Source: Alphaproteobacteria bacterium
GTDB taxonomy: Bacteria; Pseudomonadota; Alphaproteobacteria; Rhizobiales; Xanthobacteraceae
NCBI GenBank assembly: GCA_005885285.1
Contig: VAZG01000407.1
Location: 1-32,642, forward strand
Direction: 5' to 3'
Length of the DNA stretch: 32,642 bases
Shown here one piece after another: positions 22,322 to 29,933 of the stretch. The position numbers were made by a program, and so were the translations under genes. The notes beneath the pieces are model-generated. The model made no database searches and was not told the origin of the DNA. It was given only the letters and a program-made list of their open reading frames with translations. Position 1 is the first letter of the stretch. Each line of letters opens with the position of its first letter.

Positions 22322-22788
22322 TTGGGCGGTTGGGTGCGGCATTGGGACTTCTACGCAATGTCGCTGACGTGCACTGCTATTCCGGCGACATCAGGTCGAA
22401 TAACCTTCGCATTGCGCCTTAGGGGTGCGCAAGGATTGATATCTGACACCTGAAGTATCCATGTGAGTAATAGCGCCTCTGACGACGGCTGCCAGGAACG
22501 AATATCGCTGGGGTCACTTGTTGATCGCGACCGGATACGAATGCCCCCATAGTATCCGATGAATGACGGCCTCAGCTCTTCCCGTGCTGGGGCCGTTTTC
22601 TGTTTGATGACCTCGGTGCCAGAGCGTGCGATTAGACCTCATATATTTCCGCCTCGATGAAGTTTGACGCCGCCCATCGGTCTTGTCCGTGCAGATGGCA
22701 TGAGGGGCACCCGTTATGCTGCAGGGTTCAAAAATCAACCGCAAGGTCAAACGGGTGGCGACTCGCACTTCATGCTGAGCGTGATTTC
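22322..22788. other. Intergenic DNA with repeats
   Basis: No convincing gene. It contains CGACCGGATACGAATGCC (from 22528), a repeat found again at 32581 with one mismatch over 23 nt, and a hairpin/terminator: ACGGCCTCAGC (22566-22576) with GCTGGGGCCGT (22586-22596) followed by TTTTC. Confidence 0.6.
22528..22600. repeat. Dispersed repeat unit with terminator hairpin
   Basis: Combines the CGACCGGATACGAATGCC block (22528-22550), the TATCCGATGAATGAC block, and an 11-bp stem with one wobble (22566-22576/22586-22596). Parts recur at 22240-22320 and 32581-32603. Confidence 0.6.
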
Positions 22789-22900
22789 GCCGAACGAGTC
22801 CTCCATCAAACATTATCGAGGTATCGCGACATGCTACGAAAAAACTGCGCGCAACTTGCTTGTTGGACTACATCTGGTCCGCGCCACTCGCTTGGCTTAA
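22789..22900 (+). pseudogene. Remnant of an IS5-family transposase C-terminus
   Basis: The frame ending at 22900 reads YRGIATCYEKTARNLLVGLH and then LVRATRLA before the stop. This resembles the common IS5-group ending (FRxIATRYDKTARNFLAAIHL) that follows the catalytic Glu. The DDE catalytic core is absent and upstream residues in the same frame do not look like transposase. Inverted repeats and target duplications were not found. It shows past insertion-sequence activity in this region. Confidence 0.6.
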
Positions 22901-23219
22901 ATGACAAAAGGCCTCAGTAATCTTTTCGAAAATGAGCAATATTGACCAACGGCTCCAGACCTCGGAGGAGCAAGCTGGTCCCATGCACCGCTTGCGGCGT
23001 CAAGCAGAATACGACCAATGCCGGGTTCTTCAAGGGGACGCGCGTGAAGTAATGCGCCGATCGTAAGGATGCTGCGGCGAGAACTCGGCGGGCTCGGCAC
23101 CCCTTATTTTACGGGAATGAGCCAACTCAGTCATCATTACGCTTTTGAACGTTCGAAGCCATGAGTGAGCAACTGGCACGGGCTAATTTCACCGGCTCAG
23201 ATGAAAGTGCCAGGCGATC
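22901..23219. other. Intergenic DNA upstream of the HWE kinase
   Basis: A 44-codon open frame (ATG 22932 to TAA 23066) has no ribosome site and no recognisable family; it is not called as a gene. No clear promoter pair was found. Confidence 0.4.
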
Positions 23220-24428
23220 ATGGCTTCAATCGATCCTGCGGTTCAGCCGGCAGTCCTCGTTGTTGAAGACGAGATGATGCTCCGCATGCGCGCGGTAGAC
23301 ATCGTTGAGGATGCAGGCTTTTCTCCTATTGAAGCGGTCAGCGCCGACGATGCCCTCGCTATTCTCGAATCCCGTTCGGACATAGAATTGCTGTTTACCG
23401 ACATCCAGATGCCGGGCAGGATGGACGGCCTTGAGCTGGCGTATGCCGTCCATGAACGCTGGCCGTTGATCAAGATTATCCTGGTGTCCGGTCAGTTGAC
23501 CTTGGCTGATGCCGACAGGCCCACCGATAGTCGCTTTTTCAGGAAGCCGCTCGACGTGAGGCAGATGATTGCAGAAATGAGGGACATGATGAGTAAAGGC
23601 GCGTTAGAAATCAATCCGAGCGATATCGCCACTCTGGTTGTAAAGTCGTCGCATCTTGAGTCGAGCGGCAAGGCTCCCCACTTTGGAGTGCCCAGTTCCA
23701 CCACCTCGCAGGAAGTTCTGACCGCGGAAAACGACAGTCTTCGTCTATTGCTCGAGCAGGCCGGAATCGACGCCCAGGTGTTGCTTGCACAGGCGGGCAT
23801 CGATGCAAAGGAACGCGAAGCAGCCGACAAACTGCAGAAGCTTATTCTTGAAGAGTTGCACCACCGGATCAAAAACACTCTGGCAACCGTGAGCGCCATC
23901 GCGTCGCAGAGCCTGCGAACGGCGACAAGTATTGAACACGGTCAACATGCGATTGAAGGCCGGCTCGTGGCGTTAGGTCGGGCGCACGATCTGCTGCTGC
24001 AAGCGAGATGGGCTAATGCGAGCCTGACCAACACAATCCGCGGTGCGACAGAGCCGTATGACAGCCAAGATACCGGTAGGTTTTCGATCGAGGGAAGAGA
24101 TATCAGGATCACATCCGGAGCTGTGATCGCTCTTGCCATGACACTCAACGAGCTTTGTACCAATACTACAAAATTTGGTGCATTGTCGGTGCCCGCGGGG
24201 CGCATAGAGATTGTGTGGACGATCGACGAAGAGAAACAACGATTGCTGCTGACGTGGTCCGAAAGGGATGGCCCCGCCGTACATGCCCCCTCCCGGCGAA
24301 GTTTCGGAACGCGCCTGATCGGCTCACTTGGACAGCAATTGAAGGGAGAGGTTCAATTGGCCTACGACACGACGGGATTCGTGTACGTATTGGACGTGCC
24401 ATTGACTTCGCTTGTTCCGGCGGTTTGA
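23220..24428 (+). CDS. Hybrid: receiver domain fused to an HWE-family histidine kinase
   Basis: A signalling protein of 402 residues. Residues ~10-125 are a receiver (acidic E16-D17-E18, phosphorylatable D61 in LFTDIQMPG, switch VSGQ, Lys in RKPLDV). A linker with a coiled-coil-like double repeat (LLLEQAGIDA then LLAQAGIDA, about 180-200) leads to the kinase. The phospho-His region is EELHHRIKNTLATV with H215 (next to the Arg), and the ATP-binding N-box is LNELCTNTTKFGA with N310. WSERDGP provides the WxE-type motif that names the HWE class. There is no input sensor or membrane segment, so the receiver itself is probably the input. HWE kinases are typical of Rhizobiales. No cognate regulator is adjacent. 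Confidence 0.93.
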   Translation: MASIDPAVQPAVLVVEDEMMLRMRAVDIVEDAGFSPIEAVSADDALAILESRSDIELLFTDIQMPGRMDGLELAYAVHERWPLIKIILVSGQLTLADADRPTDSRFFRKPLDVRQMIAEMRDMMSKGALEINPSDIATLVVKSSHLESSGKAPHFGVPSSTTSQEVLTAENDSLRLLLEQAGIDAQVLLAQAGIDAKEREAADKLQKLILEELHHRIKNTLATVSAIASQSLRTATSIEHGQHAIEGRLVALGRAHDLLLQARWANASLTNTIRGATEPYDSQDTGRFSIEGRDIRITSGAVIALAMTLNELCTNTTKFGALSVPAGRIEIVWTIDEEKQRLLLTWSERDGPAVHAPSRRSFGTRLIGSLGQQLKGEVQLAYDTTGFVYVLDVPLTSLVPAV

Positions 24429-24793
24429 CGAGGCCAAGCGTAAAAACGTGGCTCGCTCAGCCACGAAGCTAGCGTTCGTTCGGTCGGGGAGATCTTGATC
24501 GTCGTATGATAGACTGGGTATTCACGGGTATTCGCTGAGCAAAAAGGCCCGCGCGCAAATTACTAGAAAGCTGATAGCGGAGGTTGAGCGCCGCCCGGAT
24601 AGGCTAGTCGATACGGCCAAGAAAGAAATGTGCCGGCAAAGGCTTCTAAGTCAGAAACGCGATTCCAGGCTTATTGAGGTTGGCAAACAGACCCGCCGCC
24701 TCGTCGACTCCGGGTTGTAGTTAAAAGGAATGACGCGCGGAGTACAATGTGAGGTGCAGGACGTCATGAAAATCAGTAGTACAGGGGGCAGCC
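24429..24793. other. Intergenic DNA with an open frame lacking a standard start
   Basis: The frame 24499-24720 is open and encodes a plausible basic helical peptide (from CTG 24535: SKKARAQITRKLIAEVERRP and onward, ending in RRLVDSGL). It has no ATG/GTG/TTG near the beginning; the only ATG (24628) would give 30 residues. It may be a decayed small gene. Nothing else is recognised. Confidence 0.4.
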
Positions 24794-24973
24794 ATGATTT
24801 CAGTTCTAATCGGGGTTTTAGTTATCGTCGTGGTCGGCGCGATCTGCTTTTGGGCCATCGACAAGTTTGTTCGAGATAGCCGGCTGGCTAATCTTCTCAA
24901 ATTGCTTGTGGTGCTGATTTGCCTAGGGGCTATCCTTCAACGGGTTCTGCCTCTGGCCGGAATTAGTTTGTAG
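24794..24973 (+). CDS. Small two-helix membrane protein (Thivi_2564-like)
   Basis: 59 residues with two transmembrane helices: residues ~3-22 (SVLIGVLVIVVVGAICFW) and ~35-52 (LLKLLVVLICLGAILQ), joined by a charged loop (DKFVRDSRL). Length and pattern resemble the Thivi_2564 family of small membrane proteins, whose function is unknown; the family name is from memory. AGGGGGC lies 5-11 nt before ATG 24794, a good ribosome site. The gene stands alone between intergenic stretches. Confidence 0.7.
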   Translation: MISVLIGVLVIVVVGAICFWAIDKFVRDSRLANLLKLLVVLICLGAILQRVLPLAGISL

Positions 24974-25054
24974 TCCAGCACCAAGCGGTCCCCAGCGCCG
25001 GGACGGATCAATATCGGGCAACCATGATGATTGCGACAATAATGAATGCCGCGA

Positions 25055-25327
25055 TCAGCGAAAGCGTGCGATCCAGTGTTCTTGACCGGGTGTAGCAGCG
25101 GTGGTGTCTAGCCGAGGTAATGACAATTTGCTTTGACTCCAACTACTCCCGGCCTTCCTTTTTTTCATAACCATCAACTCATGACTGTCCGCAACGTGTC
25201 GAAGCAAGCAGACCTTCTTGAGCGCGTCGGTTCGCTGCCCACCAGGCGGCATCGCACGCGCTTCTTGAAGGGCATCCACCGCGCTTGCATTCTGGCTGCG
25301 GCTATCAGGCGAGGTTTCGTGCTTCAC
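25055..25327 (-). CDS. Small protein with LPxG-type helical motif (copy 1)
   Basis: 90 residues from GTG 25327, with AGGA about 8 nt upstream. The core ALQEARAMPPGGQRTDALKK then VCLLRHVADSHEL has the pattern Glu-Ala-Arg-x-Met/Leu-Pro-x-Gly-(x6)-Leu-Lys-Lys-(x3)-Leu-Arg seen also in the proteins at 25918 and 29934. It predicts two short helices joined by a Pro-x-Gly turn. The C-terminal ~30 residues are not conserved in the other copies and may be read-through of a decayed end. Function unknown. The GTG start and odd tail lower confidence that it is intact. Confidence 0.5.
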   Translation of the reverse strand: MKHETSPDSRSQNASAVDALQEARAMPPGGQRTDALKKVCLLRHVADSHELMVMKKRKAGSSWSQSKLSLPRLDTTAATPGQEHWIARFR

Positions 25328-25917
25328 GACTACATCCTAATGTGGTGTCCCACCAAGATCTGGTCAAGTTGATCAACGCGAGGTTTCGACGTTCGTCCGC
25401 CCGCCGTCCGTACACCGCAGGGTAAGTGCTCGAATCCGGAACATCCTGAGGTAATAGCTGCACCTCCATGCACGACGGGCATTTGGGACAATGAGGCCGC
25501 GCGGCCATGCAAGGCGATAAAGTTGGCGTTTGTGGATCGGGCATGGATGCTCAGGTTGGCGGAACTATCGGCTGCTGGCAGATCTGAGACATGCCGACGG
25601 CGCACTGAGAATGCCCGTTTGTCGGGTTAGACCTGGAACTAACTGGCCGACGATCAAACGGCGCCTTTGAGCCGCATCGGACATGCAGCGGCTGTCCGGC
25701 GAGTTCTGGTAAAGCTGTAGGTTGCTGAACTGTTCTTAAGGAGAGCCGGGTACTGATCGCGAGTATCGCAATTTGTCGATCAACTATTCCGAAAGCTGGT
25801 CTGTATTGAGCAGATGTCAGGGCGAAGGCGTGGAAGACTATCCCTATCACCGTCCATTACGGCATCTATCGGTGACTGAGAGTGTTGTGCTCTCGCCTGA
25901 TGTAAGGCGACTGCATC
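25328..25917. other. Intergenic DNA without a supported gene
   Basis: About 590 nt. Minus-strand frames exist (for example 25551-25850) but have no ribosome site. One carries a degenerate form of a CGGACATG-type short repeat common in rhizobial intergenic DNA (25676-25690). No transposase or RNA gene recognised. Confidence 0.4.
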
Positions 25918-26100
25918 ATGATCAAGAAGAAAACCACTGAGCAGAAGTGGCACGAGCAATCTGAGGCCGCGAAAGAAGAGGCGGCCAAGTTGCCTTACGG
26001 GAAACTGAAGAACCAACTGCTGCAAAAGGCCCGTCAGCTACGGACCGCTTCCCAGATCAGTCACTGGCTATCATCGCCCGGTCTACGGCCACCCATGTAA
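25918..26100 (+). CDS. Small protein with LPxG-type helical motif (copy 2)
   Basis: 60 residues, charged and helical: MIKKKTTEQKWHEQSEAAKE, then EAAKLPYGKLKNQLLQKARQ, then LRTASQISHWLSSPG. It carries the same core as copy 1 and the 29934 protein (Ala-Ala-Lys-Leu-Pro-x-Gly-(x6)-Leu-x-Lys-(x3)-Leu-Arg). AAGGCGA lies about 8 nt upstream of the ATG. Proteins of this kind are frequent in Bradyrhizobium (from general familiarity). No signal peptide or membrane segment, so cytosolic. Function unknown; a role in protein or nucleic-acid binding would be a guess. Confidence 0.75.
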   Translation: MIKKKTTEQKWHEQSEAAKEEAAKLPYGKLKNQLLQKARQLRTASQISHWLSSPGLRPPM

Positions 26101-26217
26101 CGACCAAATCTAGCCATCCCGGCGTGAGCTGGATTTTTCTTTGTTGAGGACATTTTCCTCGGAAGGAATTCCGATCTTCCGCTTGGTATTGCAGGATAGA
26201 CAATTGCACGGGGCCGT

Positions 26218-26346
26218 ATGGTGTTCGACAGCCAAGCCAAGTTCCAGTCTGAGAAAGTCATGGCTGACGTTTATCTCGCCATCGCGGTTGCTGGCGCAAA
26301 TACGCTGATCGTCATGGGGGTGGCTATCGCATTCGTTTTGATTTGA
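26218..26346 (+). CDS. Possible 42-residue single-pass membrane peptide
   Basis: ATG 26218 opens a frame whose second half is hydrophobic (VYLAIAVAGANTLIVMGVAI then AFVLI), enough for one transmembrane helix, after a polar start (MVFDSQAKFQSEKVM). The ribosome site is weak (GGGGC 4-8 nt upstream); translation from the internal ATG 26260 is possible. Not recognised. Confidence 0.35.
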   Translation: MVFDSQAKFQSEKVMADVYLAIAVAGANTLIVMGVAIAFVLI

Positions 26347-26431
26347 AAGGCGGCGTCATCGGGCCATTCACCCCATCAGTTGGCGGCCTCTTTCATTCCA
26401 CTCAGCTTGCGCCCTGAATGTCTAACGTGCG

Positions 26432-26698
26432 TTGCCTTCATGGAACAATCCGAGTGGCGACGCATTAGCGATACCGCGATCACGCGACCCAAGGAGCAAA
26501 CACGCAGCTTGCACTTTTGCGCTCGCTCCAAGCCTGTCTGCTTTGGCAATGCCAAGCGCAAACCTGAGTGCACTTACTACCAGGACTGACAGCTCAATCA
26601 TCCAGGTGCACGGCTGGGGCCATCACGGTGGTCGAGGTCATCATTACGGATGGGGCCGAGGCCACCATTACGGTTGGCGACATCATCACCATGGGTGA
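26432..26698 (+). CDS. Gly/His-rich protein, N-terminus probably degenerate
   Basis: The last 30 residues are VHGWGHHGGRGHHYGWGRGH followed by HYGWRHHHHG, like the tails of small secreted Gly/His-rich proteins of bradyrhizobia that may bind metal. In the middle, FALAPSLSALAMPSANLSA looks like a signal-peptide core, but no start codon with a ribosome site precedes it closely: AAGGAG at 26492-26497 is followed by no in-frame start. The first ~25 residues from ATG 26432 look non-coding. Perhaps a gene that has lost its start codon. A terminator follows at 26713. Confidence 0.4.
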   Translation: MPSWNNPSGDALAIPRSRDPRSKHAACTFALAPSLSALAMPSANLSALTTRTDSSIIQVHGWGHHGGRGHHYGWGRGHHYGWRHHHHG

Positions 26699-26712
26699 GA
26701 TTAATTTCTGAA

Positions 26713-26740
26713 AGGGGCCGCCTCGATTGGCGGCCTCTCT
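26713..26740 (+). terminator. Hairpin after the Gly/His-rich gene
   Basis: AGGGGCCGCC (26713-26722) pairs with GGCGGCCTCT (26729-26738) with one wobble and a 6-nt loop, followed by CTCATT. A similar GGCGGCCTCTTTCATTCC string occurs at about 26382-26399 after the gene at 26218. Confidence 0.55.
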
Positions 26741-26827
26741 CATTCCGGCTCACGATTTAATCTCCAAACCAACAAACAGCCAATTGATCAAAGCGTGAAT
26801 TGCTCCAATATGGCCATCCCAATATCG

Positions 26828-27175
26828 CTAGCGCCGCGGCGGACGCGTCATCAATAGCGCCAATGCAAAGCCGATCCCGCCCGCAATCAACATCGAACCG
26901 AGCGGGTTGTCCTGCACCTTCTTCGCAATCGCTTGCGAGCCGTCACGGAAAGTATCGCCGCTGTTGTCATAAGCGTCTTTGGCGTAGCTGGCGGCGGCAT
27001 CCGTGGCTTCGCGCGCTGCATCCTTGGCCTGGCCGTACAGGTTCTGCGCTGTACCTGTCGCCTCGCGAACGCGGCCTGCTGCCTGGGGCTTTGCGTCGCC
27101 GGAGATATCGCCCACGGTGCCCTCGATCTTACCGGCGAAATCCTGCGCCGAGCCGGCGATTCGGTCCTTCTCCAT
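26828..27175 (-). CDS. CsbD-like stress protein with C-terminal membrane helix
   Basis: 115 residues. The N-terminal ~55 residues have the CsbD pattern: KDRIAGSAQDFAGKIEGTVG, then GDAKPQAAGRVREATGTAQN. A helical middle (DAAREATDAAASYAKDAYDN) and a hydrophobic glycine-rich end (GSMLIAGGIGFALALLM followed by RPPRR) resemble DUF883/ElaB-type anchors. CsbD proteins are general-stress induced; mechanism unknown. The ATG (complement of 27173-27175) has AGGGAG 8 nt upstream, preferred over GTG 27184 which would overlap that site. Combining a CsbD part with an anchor helix is common in this bacterial group. Confidence 0.88.
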   Translation of the reverse strand: MEKDRIAGSAQDFAGKIEGTVGDISGDAKPQAAGRVREATGTAQNLYGQAKDAAREATDAAASYAKDAYDNSGDTFRDGSQAIAKKVQDNPLGSMLIAGGIGFALALLMTRPPRR

Positions 27176-27834
27176 GGCGCACACTCCCTATGATAAAGTC
27201 CCGAGAGCTAACCGACTGGGTCAGTTTACGTCCACCCGCGCGCGGAAGCCGGCTTGCAATGTGACGTGGCCTACAGCTCTTGCCGTTCCACACTCGCTGC
27301 TCGATTGCTGACGAGGTGATCGAATATCAAGAAACGGCCCCAGCGCGGGGGCGGAGCACTGAGGCCGTCGGGGTCTTGAGGGAAAACCACAGGGTGGCTG
27401 CGGCTTCCCTTCCAGCCGACCACATCCAACAGCGGCGCGCTGCTCACTTTTGCTCACTGTCCTAATTTCAAATTGCGGGTGCCCGGCCGGCACCGGACGG
27501 TGGGTACTGGCCTGTTCCCGACGACAGTGACCTAGTTTGAAAATACCGGTAGGTGAGCAATTTTGAACAGACGATCGCGGTGCATATCTGCTGTTTTGGT
27601 ATCACCGGGGGATTGCGCTGTCCGGACCTAATCCAACGCCATCAAGCATTATTGGGCTTGGTGGCGTTGTGCTTTACATCGGCGAGAGCACTTTATGATT
27701 TTTTCAAAGAAGTGGCGCGACCTTCCGCGTGCCTCGCTGAAGTGGGAATAGAGAGCGAGGCACGATTACATAAATATGGTCCCGTTAAAGGCGTGCCTTC
27801 TTGTGAAAGGCAGCCACAACGATTCCGCCAATCC
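27176..27834. other. Intergenic DNA holding repeat copy A
   Basis: No gene supported in about 660 nt apart from the repeat at 27334-27478. A plus-strand frame of 117 codons (27553-27906) runs into the antisense of the gene at 27835 and has no ribosome site. Confidence 0.5.
27334..27478 (+). repeat. Dispersed repeat, copy A (divergent)
   Basis: Hairpin ACGGCCCCAG (27334-27343) with CTGAGGCCGT (27359-27368), one mismatch, followed about 45 nt later by a stretch aligning with copies B and C. The best-kept part is TTTTGCTCACTGTCCT at 27448-27463, then ATTTCAAAT, shared with copy B. Confidence 0.6.
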
Positions 27835-28200
27835 TTATTTCAGCGTTCCGAGCATGGTGGCGCACGCTTGGGCGACCGCAGAGTTAGCCTTGTCGGTGCC
27901 TGGTGAAGTCGCCCAACCACCTTTTTCAACGAAACTGCCTTGCATGTAAGACGAAACTTTCTTGAGTTCGATTAGATTATCGGTTGCGTTCGCAGCGCGT
28001 TGAAATTTATCAACACAAATGGGCGCTAAGACCGCAACGACGGCACTCCGTGAAGCTTCATCAGCCCGTTTTTCCGCTGTGCTTTCTAACGACCAGCCGC
28101 CCCAGTTGAAGCCGATGATCATGGTGGCCACCGCGCCAACCGCTGCACCTTGAACAAGACGCTTGAACGAATGATCCTGGAAAATTGATGGTAGCGGCAT
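27835..28200 (-). CDS. Small membrane-anchored protein of unknown function
   Basis: 121 residues. MPLPSIFQDHSFKRLVQG is followed by a hydrophobic segment (AAVGAVATMIIGFNWGGW, about residues 18-35) and a soluble remainder with Cys at ICVDKFQRAAN and a C-terminal AVAQACATMLG. This is a single-pass topology with the bulk probably periplasmic. AAAGGA lies 6 nt before the ATG (complement of 28198-28200). I recognise it only as a type of orphan protein common in Bradyrhizobium; no function is known to me. It stands alone. Confidence 0.75.
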   Translation of the reverse strand: MPLPSIFQDHSFKRLVQGAAVGAVATMIIGFNWGGWSLESTAEKRADEASRSAVVAVLAPICVDKFQRAANATDNLIELKKVSSYMQGSFVEKGGWATSPGTDKANSAVAQACATMLGTLK

Positions 28201-28454
28201 GAGTTGTCCTTTCAAACGGTCAAAGCCCGGCGGACACCCAGATGGATGCCGACTTAACGAGTTTTTTGAAGGGCCGCCGGCCTTGCGTGGGCGCGTCGGG
28301 AAAGCACCATGCGCGTCTAATTAGAGAATGTCGATGAAAATCAACAACGGTTGTTCTCCAAACCGGGTGCGATGCAGTTGGTAACCGACGGGGTAACGCT
28401 CGCTATTATTGTTGAATAGGAGCAGCGTGGACTTCGAAGGGATGGTAATTCCCG

Positions 28455-28715
28455 ATGACCTCAATCAATCACTTCAGACAAGAATTGACGGAGCAGATGG
28501 GTCGCGCCTCTGCAAGTGGCGCGAAAGATGTCCTTATCAATTCGTTGGACCTGTGCGCATCCATTCCTAAGGGCAATTACGCAGCGGACTCGTGCTGCAA
28601 TGCTATGCAGGATGAAATGAAAGCCGGCGATGTTTTACTCATCGACCGGAACCATAGCGCCGGTATGACCGTCCGCTATTTTCTGCCGCGAGTCACGAAT
28701 TCACGTTTGGGATAA
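28455..28715 (+). CDS. Conserved small protein of unknown function (NHFRQEL family)
   Basis: 86 residues. The start INHFRQELTEQMGRASASGA, the middle CCNAMQDEMKAGDVLLI and the end SAGMTVRYFLPR fit a small cytosolic family that I have seen repeatedly in bradyrhizobia: helix at the N-terminus, CC-x-AMxxEM helix, beta-hairpin end. The function is unknown. A weak ribosome site (GAAGGG, 14 nt upstream) supports ATG 28455; an overlapping frame from GTG 28426 with AGGAG is the alternative start in another frame, but it gives a protein without family features. Confidence 0.7.
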   Translation: MTSINHFRQELTEQMGRASASGAKDVLINSLDLCASIPKGNYAADSCCNAMQDEMKAGDVLLIDRNHSAGMTVRYFLPRVTNSRLG

Positions 28716-28727
28716 CACGCACGCACT

Positions 28728-28850
28728 ATGAAATGGATTTTAAGTTTGGCGATGCTTTGTTCAACGAGTGCATTTGCTCAAACACCAAAGGTTCCAAAGA
28801 TCGGTGGCAAACCGGCCGTAACGCTGATATCGCGAAACTGTAGCGTTTGA
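28728..28850 (+). CDS. 40-residue secreted peptide
   Basis: MKWILSLAMLCSTSAFA is a clear signal peptide with an AFA-Q cleavage site. The mature peptide of about 23 residues (QTPKVPKIGGKPAVTLISRN then CSV) is basic and Pro/Gly-rich. Longer small secreted proteins starting similarly and containing PKIGG occur in this group, so this may be a shortened version. It lies 12 nt after the gene at 28455 and may be co-transcribed. No strong ribosome site (ACGCACT upstream). Confidence 0.5.
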   Translation: MKWILSLAMLCSTSAFAQTPKVPKIGGKPAVTLISRNCSV

Positions 28851-29155
28851 CCCAATGTATGGTCCGGCCACGCGTTGCAAGAGGTTTCGTCAAGCTGGCA
28901 GATGCGGTCTTGCATCAATGTATCCGGCCTCTGATTGGAGCGTGTTGTGCTCCGGGCCATCATGGATATCAGCGCGCATTCGAACGGGCCATCCTGGTCA
29001 CCGGTGTTCGCATGCGCCGGGAAGACCGATCCTCAGTCGTCGTCTCATCCTCTCGCAGACCTCTGCGGGCATGCTAAGGAGTCGCGCCATGGCGGAAGCT
29101 TTCCGCAACCTGAGGGCGTGCGCAGCGAAAAGCCGCCCCGAAAGGGGATAGATTT
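28851..29155. other. Intergenic DNA, nothing recognised
   Basis: About 305 nt with overlapping short frames in all three plus-strand phases, none with a ribosome site or family features. Confidence 0.4.
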
Positions 29156-29719
29156 TTAACGCGGCTTCTTCTTGGTCTTGGCTTTCTTGGCCGTCACTGG
29201 CGTTTCGGCGGCCTCCCGTGCCAGCCGCTCGGCCTTGAGCCGCTCCCGGTTGGTATAAAATGCCTTCTGTGCAAGTTCGTTCTCAGTCATTGCCTTTTCG
29301 GGATCGACTTGGCGAAATGCCTTACGCGCCGCGCGCTCCGCGTTGGTGATCGGCTTAGGTGGTTCAAACTCGCCCGGTGTCTTTGTCATTTCTTCACCTT
29401 GAGCCCCGGCTATAGGCGGCGGATGGCTTGCTTGGAGCCCGCCCATGACCTTGGTGTACAGCTCGAGGATTCGATGGGCCAGCTTCGTGCCGTCCTCCGT
29501 TGAAATCTCGCGGGGGCTATAGCCTCGTTCGGAGGACAGCGGCGTTGCAAACATGATCGCCTTGATTTCCCCGAGTTCCTTTCGATGCTCTTCAGGAACC
29601 TCATGATCTTGAACATGAGCCAAATAGTTCCCTGCGTGAGTCAGACGCTGATCTAAGTCGCCGGCGCCGACCAAATCATGCAGAGCCTGAAAAAGCTTTT
29701 GCTTGAGATATCCGCTCAT
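29156..29719 (-). CDS. Hypothetical protein with Lys-rich C-terminal tail
   Basis: 187 residues from ATG (complement of 29717-29719). The N-terminal ~90 residues are helical (YLKQKLFQALHDLVGAGDLD, then HRKELGEIKAIM), the middle is Pro-rich (ASHPPPIAGAQ, EFEPPKPITN), and the end is charged with ERAARKAFRQVDPEKAMTEN and a Lys-rich tail (KKAKTKKKPR). Last gene of a three-gene minus-strand operon (30146 to 29156), 13 nt after the previous stop. The ribosome site AAGGTG lies inside the previous gene's last codons, indicating coupling. No known domain recognised. Confidence 0.7.
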   Translation of the reverse strand: MSGYLKQKLFQALHDLVGAGDLDQRLTHAGNYLAHVQDHEVPEEHRKELGEIKAIMFATPLSSERGYSPREISTEDGTKLAHRILELYTKVMGGLQASHPPPIAGAQGEEMTKTPGEFEPPKPITNAERAARKAFRQVDPEKAMTENELAQKAFYTNRERLKAERLAREAAETPVTAKKAKTKKKPR

Positions 29720-29732
29720 TTCCCTTTCACCT

Positions 29733-29933
29733 TCAGGCCGCCGCATCTCGACTTCGGCGGAAGAGTCGCACCCGCTCAATTCTCTCACACTGCTCGCAAC
29801 GATACTGAATGATGTCTTTACCCTCGGCGTCGGGGGCGGTTTTCTCAAGCTTCATTGTCTCTTTGCATATGATGCAGTTCAAGAGACCTATGAGCGGGCT
29901 TTTATCGTCGTTCGCATGATATCCCCATGCCAC
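29733..29933 (-). CDS. Small Cys-pair (zinc-ribbon-like) protein
   Basis: 66 residues. Two CxxC pairs, C-I-I-C (about residues 20-23) and C-E-Q-C (about 46-49), are spaced 22 residues apart within NCIICKETMKLEK and QYRCEQCERIERVRLFRRS, the layout of a small zinc ribbon. The start is a GTG directly after the TGA stop of the upstream gene (TGAGTG), so translation is coupled; AAGGTGA serves as ribosome site. Middle gene of the three-gene operon. Similar proteins are common orphan proteins in bradyrhizobia; function unknown, nucleic-acid binding is a guess. Confidence 0.75.
   Translation of the reverse strand: MAWGYHANDDKSPLIGLLNCIICKETMKLEKTAPDAEGKDIIQYRCEQCERIERVRLFRRSRDAAA

Noticed and set aside
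22932..23066. 44-codon open frame starting ATG 22932
   Set aside because: No ribosome site and no recognisable family.
27553..27906. 117-codon plus-strand open frame
   Set aside because: No ribosome site; it overlaps the antisense of the better supported gene at 27835-28200.
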